Assembly: GCA_014302835.1 (NCBI GenBank)
Contig: CP060294.1
Location: 2,381,067 to 2,445,066, forward strand
Length of the DNA stretch: 64,000 bases
DNA from: Pedobacter sp. PAMC26386
Lineage (GTDB): Bacteria; Bacteroidota; Bacteroidia; Sphingobacteriales; Sphingobacteriaceae
Direction of reading: 5' to 3'
A program made the translations under genes and the position numbers. Of the stretch, positions 26,621 through 36,800 are shown in pieces (the stretch's first letter is position 1; the number at the start of each line of letters is the position of its first letter). The notes beneath the pieces were generated by a model, which saw only the letters and a list, made by a program, of their open reading frames with translations, searched no databases and was not told the DNA's origin.

Positions 26621-27371
26621 TTAAAAAGGTTCTTAATTGGTTCACAGTATTATTACCAGGGTTAGAGTAATTCGACCTCGTCATATTCCTAAGATCGTAC
26701 ATAATAAATTGATTCATGATTGCTTTCTCTTTATTAGTAACGTTACTACCTACTTTACCAAGGTGATACATCAATCTATTTTCAAGACCATTTTCTTCTA
26801 AATCCAAAAGCCCCAAGGTGTGAAAGAATTCATGTACACCAATAAGGTTGTCTTTTTCCCATTCACTATAAATAACTGTTGCCGGGCCTCCGCTAGCTTG
26901 CGTCAGACCACCAGAGGCATGTTTTCTTCCATAAATATCCGTAAAGCGATGCCCAATATCATCTACCAATGCCAAAACAAAATCATTACCACTTAACTGG
27001 CTCAAGCTATTAATTTGGATAACCCTGGCGGTATAACTAAAATTATATCTAATACTATAAGTATGCTGTTTATTCGTAAAACTTCTTTTTGCTGAATTAT
27101 ATTCGTAAAAAATTGCCTGTTCACCATAGGCCCCACCTCTTAACTTACTCATTATCGTTTGTTCGGTAAATTTCATTAGGCTTTGGAGACGAGAGGTACT
27201 GTAAGAAGTAAGATCCAAAACTTTTAACGTAATTAAAATATCACCAGATAATGTTAATTGACCAGATCCATTGTCAGTGATCTTCAAGTTTTTACCCATT
27301 ATACCTCCAGACATATTTCTATTCTGAGCGGACGACAGACTATTATTAATTTGTTCTAAAAGCATAAACAT
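26574..27371 (-). CDS. metzincin-like zinc metalloprotease, possible toxin module
   Basis: A 265-residue protein with HEFFHTLGLLD at residues 180-190. This is the extended zinc site HExxHxxGxxD, and NRLMYHL about 10 residues later could be the Met-turn, so a metzincin fold is likely. There is no signal peptide or lipobox. The N-terminus (NGSGQLTLSGDILITLKVLD) is beta-rich and resembles the stretch before C-terminal toxin tips of RHS-type proteins, so a detached polymorphic-toxin domain is possible. The lipoprotein gene overlaps its 3' end by 47 nt. Substrate unknown; the role as toxin is inference. Confidence 0.65.
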   Translation of the reverse strand: MFMLLEQINNSLSSAQNRNMSGGIMGKNLKITDNGSGQLTLSGDILITLKVLDLTSYSTSRLQSLMKFTEQTIMSKLRGGAYGEQAIFYEYNSAKRSFTNKQHTYSIRYNFSYTARVIQINSLSQLSGNDFVLALVDDIGHRFTDIYGRKHASGGLTQASGGPATVIYSEWEKDNLIGVHEFFHTLGLLDLEENGLENRLMYHLGKVGSNVTNKEKAIMNQFIMYDLRNMTRSNYSNPGNNTVNQLRTFLNDTSNGFKYNKAKFR

Positions 27372-27644
27372 TACTAATTAAACACAAAATACTCATTCAA
27401 CTGGTATAAATGTTATTTTAAAAATTAAAAACAAGAAAATCCCATTAAGTTTGAGGTTTACAAGGAATTAATGATTATTAAATCGAGTGAACATTATCTC
27501 GAAATACCGGCGCAGGAACTGACTTCAACTACCCCTCACTACCTTTATTTTCACAACATTGAGTATAAAAGACCAAAGAACAAACATTTTATATCTAGCT
27601 TTATATCTACAAGTTAGCAGTCATTTTAAAACAAAACGCTGAAC

Positions 27645-28502
27645 ATGGAACAAAATAAAAACAAACCAGAACCTGATAACACAGCGGTAAGAACAGCATT
27701 ATGGAGAGCTTTGCACGTTCAAGTTGATGCAAAACCACATATACTCGAAGATGAAGTAGGATTAAAACTAATAGCACCAAATAGCGATTGGCAACAACGT
27801 CCTGATATGCATCCAGAATTCACAAAACGTCTTCGCGCATCTGTTGTGGCCCGTTCTCGTTTTATTGAAAACTTAATTATTGAGCAAAGCAAATTAGGGA
27901 TTAGTCAGTATATCATTCTCGGTGCAGGGCTAGACACCTTTGCTCAACGCAGACCAGATATTGCATCCACACTTCAGTTATACGAAATTGACCAGCCTGA
28001 CACGCAAACATGGAAACAACAACGATTAAATGAACTCGGTTACGGTATTCCTGAATGGCTGCATTTTGTTTCCGTTGATTTTGAGATTTCTTCTTGGTGG
28101 GATCAGCTCTTAAAAGCAGGATTTGACCTCAGCAAACCCGCAGTTGTTGTCTGCACAGGGGTGACTTTATACCTTACAAAAGATGCAATTACTGATACAC
28201 TACATCAAATTTCTACAATGGCATCCGGATCAAAACTTGCTATCGCATTTTATTTACCCATGGAACTGCTTGATGAAGAAGATAAACCTTTGCAACTCAT
28301 AGCAGAGAAAGGTGCTCGAGAAGCAGGAACACCATTTGTAAGTTTTTTCACACCAGATGAAATACTCGCTTTAGCTAATCAGCAAAATTTTAAGGAGACA
28401 AAAATAATATCTACAAAAGACCTGAAACAATATTATTTTTCAAACAGAACTGACAATTTTTCGCCAGCAAGCGGAGAAGTATTTCTAATGGCAACCACGT
28501 AA
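27645..28502 (+). CDS. class I SAM-dependent methyltransferase, leucine-carboxyl-methyltransferase (LCM/TIGR00027) family
   Basis: A 285-residue protein. It opens with NTAVRTALWRALHVQVDAKPHILEDEVGLKLI, typical of the LCM-like family. The SAM-binding loop is QYIILGAGLDTFAQRRP (motif I), followed by YEIDQPDTQTWKQQRL (motif II acid) and VVVCTGVTLYLTKDA. These enzymes methylate carboxyl groups of small molecules or proteins; the bacterial substrates are mostly unknown and include polyketides. Single gene with its own promoter, on the strand opposite to its neighbours. No biosynthetic genes are nearby. Confidence 0.88.
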   Translation: MEQNKNKPEPDNTAVRTALWRALHVQVDAKPHILEDEVGLKLIAPNSDWQQRPDMHPEFTKRLRASVVARSRFIENLIIEQSKLGISQYIILGAGLDTFAQRRPDIASTLQLYEIDQPDTQTWKQQRLNELGYGIPEWLHFVSVDFEISSWWDQLLKAGFDLSKPAVVVCTGVTLYLTKDAITDTLHQISTMASGSKLAIAFYLPMELLDEEDKPLQLIAEKGAREAGTPFVSFFTPDEILALANQQNFKETKIISTKDLKQYYFSNRTDNFSPASGEVFLMATT

Positions 28503-28546
28503 ACAACAAGTTTAAACGTACCAAATTTCTTTAAATCACAGACCTG

Positions 28547-28786
28547 TTAGTAGCAAATCTTACATGGTCTATACCCCATTTTGACAGCCTCTTCTTTCCT
28601 CATCTTCCTTATTTCATGAGTACAACGATTTAATCCATAGCATTTACGACTATGATATTTTGCTGCTCCTTTACTGATGCAGACGTATACCAGTCCAGAC
28701 ACACCTGTTTTAGAGACAGCAAAAGTAGCGGCACTGGTTATATTAATAATGATAAAAACAGAAATAAATATCAGCGCTTTTTTCAT
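28547..28786 (-). CDS. small secreted cysteine-rich protein (paralogue of the one at 42451)
   Basis: A 79-residue protein with a signal peptide (about residues 1-22) and a compact Cys module: VYVCISKGAAKYHSRKCYGLNRCTHEI...GYRPCKIC. The pattern VYVC-S-x(3-4)-K-YH-x(3)-C-x-GL-x-C is shared with the 70-residue protein at 42451-42663, which sits in the ter operon. Four or five cysteines suggest a zinc knuckle or disulfides; it resembles small surface-exposed metal-binding modules fused to nucleases or peptidases elsewhere. Function unknown. Confidence 0.65.
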   Translation of the reverse strand: MKKALIFISVFIIINITSAATFAVSKTGVSGLVYVCISKGAAKYHSRKCYGLNRCTHEIRKMRKEEAVKMGYRPCKICY

Positions 28787-28919
28787 AAAAAAATTATCCC
28801 TATAAGTTATACTTTTAGAACCTAATATTTACATTAATACTTAGATAGGCCTTCATTATCTTCGAACCCTGCTTTATATCCAAAAGCATTAGCAGTATAA
28901 TCCTTCCTATATCAAAAGT

Positions 28920-28963
28920 ATTAATTTACCAAGTCTAGTAGTAACTGGGCTTGGTAAATTAAT
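28920..28963. terminator. hairpin terminator after the DUF3892 gene
   Basis: ATTAATTTACCAAG (28920-28933) pairs with CTTGGTAAATTAAT (28950-28963), 16-nt loop, just downstream of the minus-strand DUF3892 stop. Confidence 0.75.
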
Positions 28964-28968
28964 TAATC

Positions 28969-29253
28969 TTAACATTGAGGCAATTTCAAAAGATTGTCCT
29001 TTTGTGTATGATCAGGAATTGTTTTGATGAATGCATTGCGACCGGCTGGTCTTTCAACTTTTACATCCGCTTTACTAGACCCAGCACTTACATAAAATTC
29101 TACACTGTTAGCATCAATACGTTTGATAGCCTCTGAAACAGTAATGGTTACTTTTGGTTTTAAACTAGATTCATAATACCCAATATGAGTAATATGTTCA
29201 TGAGAACTGTTTACATTAGGTTTAGTAATACAGATAACTTGATAACTTGCCAT
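28969..29253 (-). CDS. DUF3892-family protein
   Basis: A 94-residue protein with the DUF3892 layout: YQVICITKPNVNSSHEHITHIGY at the start, VSEAIKRIDANSVEFYV in the middle and the end VERPAGRNAFIKTIPDHTQKDNLLKLPQC. The family is a small alpha/beta protein found as a stand-alone gene in many bacteria; it often occurs near stress or resistance genes. No active site is known. It lies downstream of terC, separated by 125 bp with a small hairpin, so it may be a separate unit. Confidence 0.8.
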   Translation of the reverse strand: MASYQVICITKPNVNSSHEHITHIGYYESSLKPKVTITVSEAIKRIDANSVEFYVSAGSSKADVKVERPAGRNAFIKTIPDHTQKDNLLKLPQC

Positions 29254-29378
29254 AAGAATTTATTTAATTATGTGAGGTGTAAATCAATCAATTAAATAGT
29301 GTTATTTATTACGGTTAACCAGAAGTGCTGAAATTAGCACATAAATTAAATAAAAAGAGTTATCATTTAGTCAGCTAC

Positions 29379-30194
29379 CTAACTCTTACCCAATACTTCT
29401 TGTGCTTGTTCGGCGACATCTGCTTCTATAATATTCTTCTTCGGGTAATTGAAAAGTATCGAAGTAACTACAGGAGTGATAAACACTGCTACCGTAAAAA
29501 TTGACACAAACAGATCTGTCTTCTCCCCTTCTATCACTTGAGAGATAGGTGATGCAGGATAAAAATGTGTAAATAATGAAGAGGTTAGTTTAATGCCCAA
29601 TACTCCTATTACAATAAATGCAACAGTTTCTAAAAAAGTAAACTTCTCCATTAGTTTTACAAATGCCTGTGCTACAAAACGCATAGCAAGAATTCCGATA
29701 AAAACACCAATATAAATTAGCCAGATGTGATCAGTAAACGCAACAGCTGCAAAAACATTATCTATAGAAAATGCTAAGTCCATTACTTCGACTAATGCGA
29801 CAGTTGCCCAAAATGTTCCAATCAAACCCACCGTAGATTTATAAATCCAGCTTTTACTCTTATCAATTTCTTCCTCTCCACCTTCTTCCTTAGCATTCTT
29901 TTTCTTAAAATAATCAAAAGCCAGGTATAAAAGATAGATTCCGCCAAGAGGCTTTAACCACCAAATCGTAACAAGCCAGGCAGCTAGGAATAAACAAATA
30001 CCGCGAAATACATAGGCACCAATAATACCGTATTTCAATGCTTTATCTCTTTGGTTTTTGGGAAGATCCATTACCATGGTAGCCAAAACCGCCGCATTAT
30101 CTACAGAAAGCAAGCTTTCTATAACAATCAAATTCAAGACAACCAGTAGTCCAGCCTGAATATCATCGCCTAAAATAGTGTGTAAAAAATCCAT
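29379..30194 (-). CDS. TerC-family integral membrane protein
   Basis: A 271-residue membrane protein with about seven helices. The TerC signatures are near residues 22-45 (NLIVIESLLSVDNAAVLATMV) and near 140 (MDLAFSIDNVFAAVAF); both pairs of aspartate-asparagine lie in membrane segments and are typical of metal-ion handling in this family. An acidic cytosolic loop (KKKNAKEEGGEEEIDKS) sits between helices 3 and 4. TerC proteins act with TerD proteins in tellurite resistance, in metal export during protein secretion and in stress response. It is the last gene of the long ter operon. Function here inferred from the family. Confidence 0.92.
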   Translation of the reverse strand: MDFLHTILGDDIQAGLLVVLNLIVIESLLSVDNAAVLATMVMDLPKNQRDKALKYGIIGAYVFRGICLFLAAWLVTIWWLKPLGGIYLLYLAFDYFKKKNAKEEGGEEEIDKSKSWIYKSTVGLIGTFWATVALVEVMDLAFSIDNVFAAVAFTDHIWLIYIGVFIGILAMRFVAQAFVKLMEKFTFLETVAFIVIGVLGIKLTSSLFTHFYPASPISQVIEGEKTDLFVSIFTVAVFITPVVTSILFNYPKKNIIEADVAEQAQEVLGKS

Positions 30195-30254
30195 AATATA
30201 TTATTATTTAATCTGTTGGGTTAATATTGAGTTTGATTGGTGAATTGATTATAA

Positions 30255-30467
30255 CTATACCTTTCTAAGGGCTGACTTTAATGCTGACAATAGAAAAACA
30301 ATGAAAAATGCAATAATCACAGGAGCAAAGACCTCTAACCAGCCAATGCTACCTGTAATAACTTTTATTATAAAAAGAATTACACTAAATAGTATTCCCA
30401 ATTGAATTAAAACTTGCTTAATCCCTGTTTGTCTAGTCCCGGTTCTCTTAGTTCTTCTTTTTGCCAC
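30255..30467 (-). CDS. small two-helix membrane protein of the ter operon
   Basis: A 70-residue protein with a strongly basic N-terminus (MAKRRTKRTGTRQTGIK) and two membrane helices (about 22-40 and 45-63), ending in a basic tail (SALRKV). The positive charges on both ends put both termini in the cytosol. It lies 23 bp after the OmpA gene and 60 bp before terC. It may help anchor or assemble the Ter complex; no family recognised. Confidence 0.7.
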   Translation of the reverse strand: MAKRRTKRTGTRQTGIKQVLIQLGILFSVILFIIKVITGSIGWLEVFAPVIIAFFIVFLLSALKSALRKV

Positions 30468-30490
30468 AAGGAGTATTTTTATTGGTTAAT

Positions 30491-31231
30491 TTATGGAAGT
30501 GTAATTTCTACTCTCCTATTCTTTTTTCTGCCAGCATTACTATCATTCGATGCAATTGGATTTTCAATTCCTTTCCCCGATGCTACTATCCTACTTTCAG
30601 CAATATTCCTTGAAACCAAATATTTCTTGAACGCATCAGCTCTTGCCTGAGATATGGCTTGGTTAACCTCTAAAGGTCCATCACTACTCGCATACCCATT
30701 TACATTTATAACCGTATTCGGATTCTTAGTTAAATAAGCAACTATTCGTTTGATCAATAATTGATCTACCCTTACGAATGAAGAAGATCCTTGTCTAAAA
30801 GTGGCGGGGATTTTATGATTTAAAACCGCTGCGTTTTTATCGCCAGAAGCTGTTTCCACAGAAGGAATAGCTGTATTTTCAACAATCGGTTTTTCTATAG
30901 TCTGATCAGTTGATGGAGTTGCAACAGGTGAAGGGTTTTTAATAGCCGTATCTGGAACCACATTATCAGATCGCACCATTGCCTGAGCTTCAGGCATAAC
31001 TGTCTCGATTGTATCTGATGGCACACCCTTAGTTAATAAAGAATACCAAATTCCACCACCAATTATTAAAATCCCAATTAATCCTATTATCCACGTCTTC
31101 GACTTTGAAGAATTCTCTGACACTGTAGTGCTTTTTGTTTCTCCTTTTGAAAGATCAAATTTAGATGAAGCTGAAACTTTATTCGATAAATCCTTACTAG
31201 ACCCATCATTTTTATTTAAATCAAATGCCAT
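30491..31231 (-). CDS. OmpA-family protein with TerD-like N-terminal motifs
   Basis: A 246-residue protein. Residues 1-45 are cytosolic and polar with two short motifs, FDLNKNDGSSKDLSNK and FDLSKGE, that copy the N-terminus of TerD proteins (FNLSKGDRFSLSK in the neighbour). One membrane helix follows at about 48-66 and then a Pro/Thr-rich linker. The C-terminal OmpA domain (about 145-246) has NVNGYASSDGPLEVNQAISQARADAFKKYLV and ends NRRVEITLP, the peptidoglycan-binding fold. So it can tie the cell wall to something in the cytosol, probably the TerD proteins encoded next to it (inference). Confidence 0.85.
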   Translation of the reverse strand: MAFDLNKNDGSSKDLSNKVSASSKFDLSKGETKSTTVSENSSKSKTWIIGLIGILIIGGGIWYSLLTKGVPSDTIETVMPEAQAMVRSDNVVPDTAIKNPSPVATPSTDQTIEKPIVENTAIPSVETASGDKNAAVLNHKIPATFRQGSSSFVRVDQLLIKRIVAYLTKNPNTVINVNGYASSDGPLEVNQAISQARADAFKKYLVSRNIAESRIVASGKGIENPIASNDSNAGRKKNRRVEITLP

Positions 31232-31243
31232 AATTTCTATTTA

Positions 31244-31897
31244 TTAGGTATACATATCCACTAATGTTTGCAAACTGCCCGTATGCGCTCTGCCCATGGC
31301 CTCAAATTCCCACGTATCACCTACTCGAAACAACCGCCCAAACTCTACAGCATCTTCATTAGTGTACTGATCTTTTAAATCGTAACGAAGAATCTCATCG
31401 CCCTTGCTCTCATCAACTATACGGATATAGCAATCATTTACCTGCCCAAAGTTTAGATCCAATGTTCTACGGTCTTTTTTATTATCATGAGGATATTTAC
31501 AGATCGTACAGCAAATAATAATTTGCTCAATCTTATGGCTGACTTTTGTCAGATCAATAAACATATCTTCATCATCATCACCATCACTTCTGGATCCATC
31601 CGGATCATCAATTGCTCCAATGATTGCCCCGTCCTCAGTAAGTGGTCTGAACAAACCTTTCTCTATTTTGTCCGCAATTTTATTCCCCATACGGATTTGG
31701 CCATAAAAGGTGAAGTAGGAATCTGAAGGGATCTTAAAATCACTACCTATTGAAAATGCAGATACATCAAGATCAAATTCTGGTCCGCCAGGTTCATCAT
31801 TAGGGTCCCATCCCATTCCAATTTTCACAATTGTTAGTCCAGGCGCTGCCTTGGAAAGAGAGAATCTATCCCCCTTACTTAAATTAAAACCGCTCAT
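31244..31897 (-). CDS. TerD-family calcium-binding stress protein (217 residues)
   Basis: TerD fold: it starts FNLSKGDRFSLSKAAPGLTIVKIGMGWDPND, then EFDLDVSAFSI and the calcium-binding acidic run DDPDGSRSDGDDDEDMFIDL, and ends with GDTWEFEAMGRAHTGSLQTLVDMYT. TerD proteins bind calcium with conserved aspartates and are part of tellurite, metal and phage-related stress responses. This copy has a cysteine-containing insert (IIICCTICKYPHDNKKD, about residues 125-142) that the second copy lacks. It lies 12 bp downstream of the other terD and 12 bp upstream of the OmpA gene. Cytosolic or membrane-associated. Confidence 0.93.
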   Translation of the reverse strand: MSGFNLSKGDRFSLSKAAPGLTIVKIGMGWDPNDEPGGPEFDLDVSAFSIGSDFKIPSDSYFTFYGQIRMGNKIADKIEKGLFRPLTEDGAIIGAIDDPDGSRSDGDDDEDMFIDLTKVSHKIEQIIICCTICKYPHDNKKDRRTLDLNFGQVNDCYIRIVDESKGDEILRYDLKDQYTNEDAVEFGRLFRVGDTWEFEAMGRAHTGSLQTLVDMYT

Positions 31898-31909
31898 ACT
31901 TATATTTTT

Positions 31910-32476
31910 TTATTGATATAATTCTATTAGTGTATTTAAACCACCAGAAAAAGCTTGTCCAAGTGCTTCTACATGCCAATTCCCTCCATTCCTGGAAATA
32001 GATGCAATCAGGATAGAGTCTTCATTTGTGAAATCGTCCTGTAGCTTGTATTGGCACAAAATTGAATTGTCCGCAGCATTTCTGATATTGATATAAGAAT
32101 TCTGCACATGACCAAAATTATGGCCCCTTTCTGTGCTCTGATCAATGGTTACTGTGAAATATAGGAATTCAACCTTTGAGTCTATTTTAGACAAATCTAT
32201 ATTGATGATCTCATCATCTCCTTCCCCTTCACCACCCCTGCTATCTCCAGGATAATTGGTAGACCCATCAGGACTTGTCGGATTGTTATAAAAAACGAAA
32301 TATTCATCTGCTACCAATTTTCCGTTTTCACCCAACATGAATAAGGAGAGGTCGAGATCTACAGCATGTCCATTCACTTGCGCAGGATCCCAGCCTAATC
32401 CTGCTACAATGTTATTCAATCCTGGTTTTTCTTTTATAATCGAAATTGGTTTTTTCTTTTCTAGTTGTATAGCCAT
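31910..32476 (-). CDS. TerD-family calcium-binding stress protein (188 residues)
   Basis: Starts IQLEKKKPISIIKEKPGLNNIVAGLGWDP and continues AVDLDLSLFMLGENGK, YPGDSRGGEGEGDDEIINIDL (acidic calcium loop), NFGHVQNSYINI and VEALGQAFSGGLNTLIELYQ, which is the standard TerD/TerE order. The length is normal for the family (about 190). It differs from its neighbour mainly by lacking the cysteine insert. The pair probably arose by duplication and may form mixed assemblies. It is the fourth-last group of the ter operon. Confidence 0.93.
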   Translation of the reverse strand: MAIQLEKKKPISIIKEKPGLNNIVAGLGWDPAQVNGHAVDLDLSLFMLGENGKLVADEYFVFYNNPTSPDGSTNYPGDSRGGEGEGDDEIINIDLSKIDSKVEFLYFTVTIDQSTERGHNFGHVQNSYINIRNAADNSILCQYKLQDDFTNEDSILIASISRNGGNWHVEALGQAFSGGLNTLIELYQ

Positions 32477-32502
32477 GTTTGTATATTAATATATGTAATC
32501 CA

Positions 32503-33804
32503 TTATGAACCCTTTTTAGGAGGAAGCGGTGGAGGTTTTACTGGGTTAACTTTTACTTTGTTTACAGGTTTTATTTCAGGTAACCTTGGGACGTTTATTT
32601 TAGGTAGTGAAATACTTATCTCTTTTTTCGGTGGCAATGGAGGTGGTGGTTTTGGTATCGGACGTGGCGGTGTTGGTATTGATGGTCTTGCCAAAATAGG
32701 TGGTGTACTGGGTGCCTTTGATTTAACACTATAATTAGAATTAGAAATTTCGGCAAAAACAGCTTTCATAGTATCCTTGATATCAGCAGCCTTCACCTCT
32801 TTTACATAATGATATTTTTTGAGCAACTTATTAGAAAAATAAGGAGTACTGATTTCCTCTGTGCCTAATAAAACAACTACGTTCTGTACAGTTAAGTCGT
32901 TCAATTTCAAAAGATCATCTATGGCAGTATAGATCATACTATCATTTGAATAATATTGAAGTCTGTCACTAAGATTCCTCTCATTGACTTTAAACCAATA
33001 CTTATTTCCATCAGAGAGTTCCGCATCACCTTTTATTATAGGACTTGTATTCTCCAGCAGACCTACACAAAAAGGGAGTAAGACAGCGACCTCTACCTCT
33101 TTATCGATTGATAAATAAGAATTTTGAATAATAATGTATTCAACAATCATGTCGGCTAAAATCTTCACTCTTGGATCTGCTCCTTGTCCTTCTAGTTTAA
33201 AAGAGCCAATTGCCTCGGCGTTTATATTCTTATGCAATCTTAAATACAGTACATCATCAATACCACTGAGTAACAAAACAGCTTTCTCTATAGGCAAGAC
33301 TCCTTTTTGAGTTAATACGTCAAATAATACCTTATTGAAATGAACACGGTCTAAATTAAAGTAACCAGCTTCTCTAAACAGATGTTCTATTAGTGATTTC
33401 TCATTGTCTTCTATATCTGTGTCAAATAAAAAACGAAGTGGAAAGTGCTGCCTATGAGACTCAATGGAGTCACTTTTATATAAAACAGTATTCAAAAAAT
33501 AAGATAGATATTGCTCAATTCCATAATAGAATAGCTGTTTAACCGGCTTTTTGTTATTGTATATAGTGAAATGCTTACCTGGATCTTTTATAATTTCAAA
33601 ATAGTTACCATAAGCATTTGGATCATGCCTGTTAAAAAGGTCTCTTGCAGCACTTCCAAAAAGAAAATCATTCCCATTCACATAAAAGTATAAGGGAATT
33701 TCATTTGATTCCTTTATACTTAATGGTGCATAGGCATTACTATCTGATTGATACCAGAAAGAAACCGACCGCCTTGATATTTTTGCTAATACACAGAATT
33801 TCAT
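32503..33804 (-). CDS. ter-operon protein with a proline-rich tail; possible degenerate actin/Hsp70-fold partner
   Basis: A 433-residue soluble protein. The N-terminal 350 residues include PLYFYVNGNDFLFGSAARDLFNRHDP and EKAVLLLSGIDDVLYLRLHKN, which vaguely recall Hsp70-like ATPases (FYV..N..LVG..A), but the phosphate loops are not evident. The last 80 residues are a proline-rich tail with repeated PPPPLPPKK and PPPLPPKK motifs. That tail may bind SH3-like or EVH1-like domains or span a crowded space. The gene ends 26 bp before terD and starts 5 bp after the large Hsp70/actin-fold gene. Family not recognised with certainty. Confidence 0.7.
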   Translation of the reverse strand: MKFCVLAKISRRSVSFWYQSDSNAYAPLSIKESNEIPLYFYVNGNDFLFGSAARDLFNRHDPNAYGNYFEIIKDPGKHFTIYNNKKPVKQLFYYGIEQYLSYFLNTVLYKSDSIESHRQHFPLRFLFDTDIEDNEKSLIEHLFREAGYFNLDRVHFNKVLFDVLTQKGVLPIEKAVLLLSGIDDVLYLRLHKNINAEAIGSFKLEGQGADPRVKILADMIVEYIIIQNSYLSIDKEVEVAVLLPFCVGLLENTSPIIKGDAELSDGNKYWFKVNERNLSDRLQYYSNDSMIYTAIDDLLKLNDLTVQNVVVLLGTEEISTPYFSNKLLKKYHYVKEVKAADIKDTMKAVFAEISNSNYSVKSKAPSTPPILARPSIPTPPRPIPKPPPPLPPKKEISISLPKINVPRLPEIKPVNKVKVNPVKPPPLPPKKGS

Positions 33805-33809
33805 CTTTG

Positions 33810-36800
33810 CTATTGTTTTTGAATTCCTTTAAGCAAATGTTTTTCAAAGAATTTCATCCCTTCTAAAATGATAATTGGAGCCACATAGTCAAACTCTTTC
33901 TGATCATCATGTTTTCGCTTCTGTGCTCTAATAAAACCAGGTTCTCCTTTAATATAATTTTCAATGTTCATATCCTGAAAACCAGCCATAAAATCTGCGG
34001 AATTCATTTTTAAGCCAAACATAGTGGATGAAACTTTATAGAATAAATCTGCGAAATCCATAAATCTAGGGCAATGTGGCTTCCCTTCCGGAGGTAGGCA
34101 GATAAAGTGATTCCCTATATGCTCTAACATCTCAGGAGTGATAGAATTGGTTGATTCTAGGTATTTAAGCTCACCAGTAGGTGTAACTACACAGAAATTA
34201 TCTTCCCCAAGTATCTCAATAGCTTGTTTATTGGTTGGCACCAAAATACTCGTGATATTAGTCGGAATAGCCAACCCTTTTGACACTTCATATTTAACAT
34301 CAGCATTATTGATTCCACGTTGTGAGTTAATATCAATTATTTTTAAGGGATTAGTATTAATTGGCATAATTGTTTGTCTGGCTACAGCTTCTCCCCCCAT
34401 TCCCCTGATAAACATTTGTGTATAATAATCATCCGCAGCTTTTGGGTTTACTGCTGTAAACCAATCAAATATTCTTGACCCTTTTCCTGCAAAAGCAATC
34501 TTAATTTTAGGAGGATTAGCTTTAACAACTGGCGGAGCATCTTCTGATTTTACAATCTCATTTCTTAATTTATAAGCTAACTGACCAGCATAGAACATAA
34601 TTAAACCTGTAACATAAAGATTAATGCTCATCATCTCTTTACATTCTGCGGCTATCAAAAGATAAAAAGTTTCAAAATCTGAAGCTTCCAACCGATCAAC
34701 AACCTGTTCAAAATAATAAGGAGCAGTATTTTCAGAAAACTTATTGTTGCCGTTATTTAATCCCTGAATGGAGATATTCTTCCTTTCACACATCTTCAAC
34801 AAGACATTTTTGAAGTTTGGAGAAAATTTAGTCGCCTGGGCGACTCTTTCCGCCGCAAAACGGATAGAATTTTGCTTAATCATTGCCTTTCCATCCCCCA
34901 TCTGACATAATGCAGTAATATCAGTTGTACTACCACCTATATCAAAGCAAAGAACCAGCTCTCCAGGATTAATGGAATAACCTCCATTTGGCCTAACTAA
35001 ATAATTCGCCACAGCACATGCTTCAGAAAGTGACTCTTCATTACTTAATCTTCTGAAATCAAACCGGACTGGTGCTGTTTCCGTGGCTATGTTTATTGGA
35101 TTAACAGTTTTCGTTAAAGAATCATTCCCCCAACCACCAGTAACCACTGGAACCTTAGTTTCATTTCCCCAACCTTTGTTGTTGGTTTCGGCCGCCCCCC
35201 AACCTGAAGCTGGTACAGCAGACTCAGTAACATTATTACTACCCCAACTTGCATCAGCATCGGGTGTGCTCCAAGTATTACTGCCAGTAGTGTCGCCAAT
35301 ATCAGAGAGATCTGAAGGAGGGTAGGTTTTTAATTTAACGTTGCCTACAATCGGCGAGATCTCTTTAAGTGAATCCCATATTCCTCTGTATTCGCTCAAC
35401 AGCTCTTTCCCCATTGAAGATGGATAAGACCATTTTAAAGTATGCGGCTCATGACCTTCGATGAATAATTGCGCATACACATGTAATAACAATGAGCTTA
35501 AATAAGCAGTTTTATAACTCTTATCAATGGGCTGAGTAGACCATTTCATGTTGTAAACTAACTCTGCTCTCCCTACCCTGGTGTAACTTAGAATATAACG
35601 GTTATCTTCTGCGTTTTCAATGGGCAGGTTCTTTTCAAAACAAGGGAAACCACCTTTTACAGCTTGTGCCATTATTGAATCGTTCAGAATATTACTGTCA
35701 TTCACAATTCTTCTAGAGTCATGGATAGTTAGTACTGATTTGATAGAGTTGGTTAGAATTTCATCATTTTGGAAAAAGAAGATCTCATCTTCCATAGCCG
35801 GACGTTTGTCATTATTTTTAGCGTCCGTAGATAACAGTGAAACTCTTTTATTAGTCAATTTTAAACTTTCACACACCTCATTTTTGTGGTCAGAAAAATA
35901 AGCGATTGAAGAGTTGGTACTCCCAAAGTCAACTCCTAGAAATGCTGGAGATAATGTTCTTGGAGAATTTAACATATTGACCGGTAAAGATTGTGTATTG
36001 CCTGACCCATCGTAACGAATAATCCCAAAACCGCAATCAACTCCTGCATGTGCAAATTTCACTCCTTTAAAAGGCTTATTACTTTCGTAAATTTCATATT
36101 TGTACCTATTATCGGCTACAGCATTATTTGAAGTTATATGCAGTTGGGCTTTAATATCTCCATACTTTTCAGGAATAATAGCGGCTCTGCCATTGCTGGC
36201 CAAATACAAGGGAACTCCTTTTTCATCGAGCACTATTCTGAAAAAATCATCATCTACATTCCCAATAAATGGCGTGGCCTGAAACTTAGCGTCATTATGT
36301 GGGATTTCTGAATAAAGAAAGTATCGATTCCATTGTTTAGAAATAAAATTAGGCCACATTAGAATGTCCTTTCCTTCGATAGATGCCGCTGTTATTTTAT
36401 AGATTACCTCTTTAATAATCTCATTCCCCATTTCTGTATATAGTTTTAGGTTGACAGTTAAACGTTCACCATCCTTATCATTTGGATCATAAATAGCAGT
36501 GATCCTCGATTTCACATTTGAAGTATCTGATATACCAACCAATGCGTCCAGTGTAGCCCCAAAAACATTTAGAGCCAATGGAGTTAATGGTAAAGTGAAA
36601 TAAGCATAATTATTTGGCTGACCCTTAGTTTCTGCAGCTAATAATAAAATAGGCTTAGATTTCAGATAGTTCCTGGTTTCTATTCCCTCTCTACCAAAAT
36701 CTATCTGAGCAATCTCTGTCGTATCTGGCAACAGTAAATCTTTAGGATCAAAAACTATTCTTCCTTCTTTCGATTCACTGTATATAATACCTTCTGAGCC

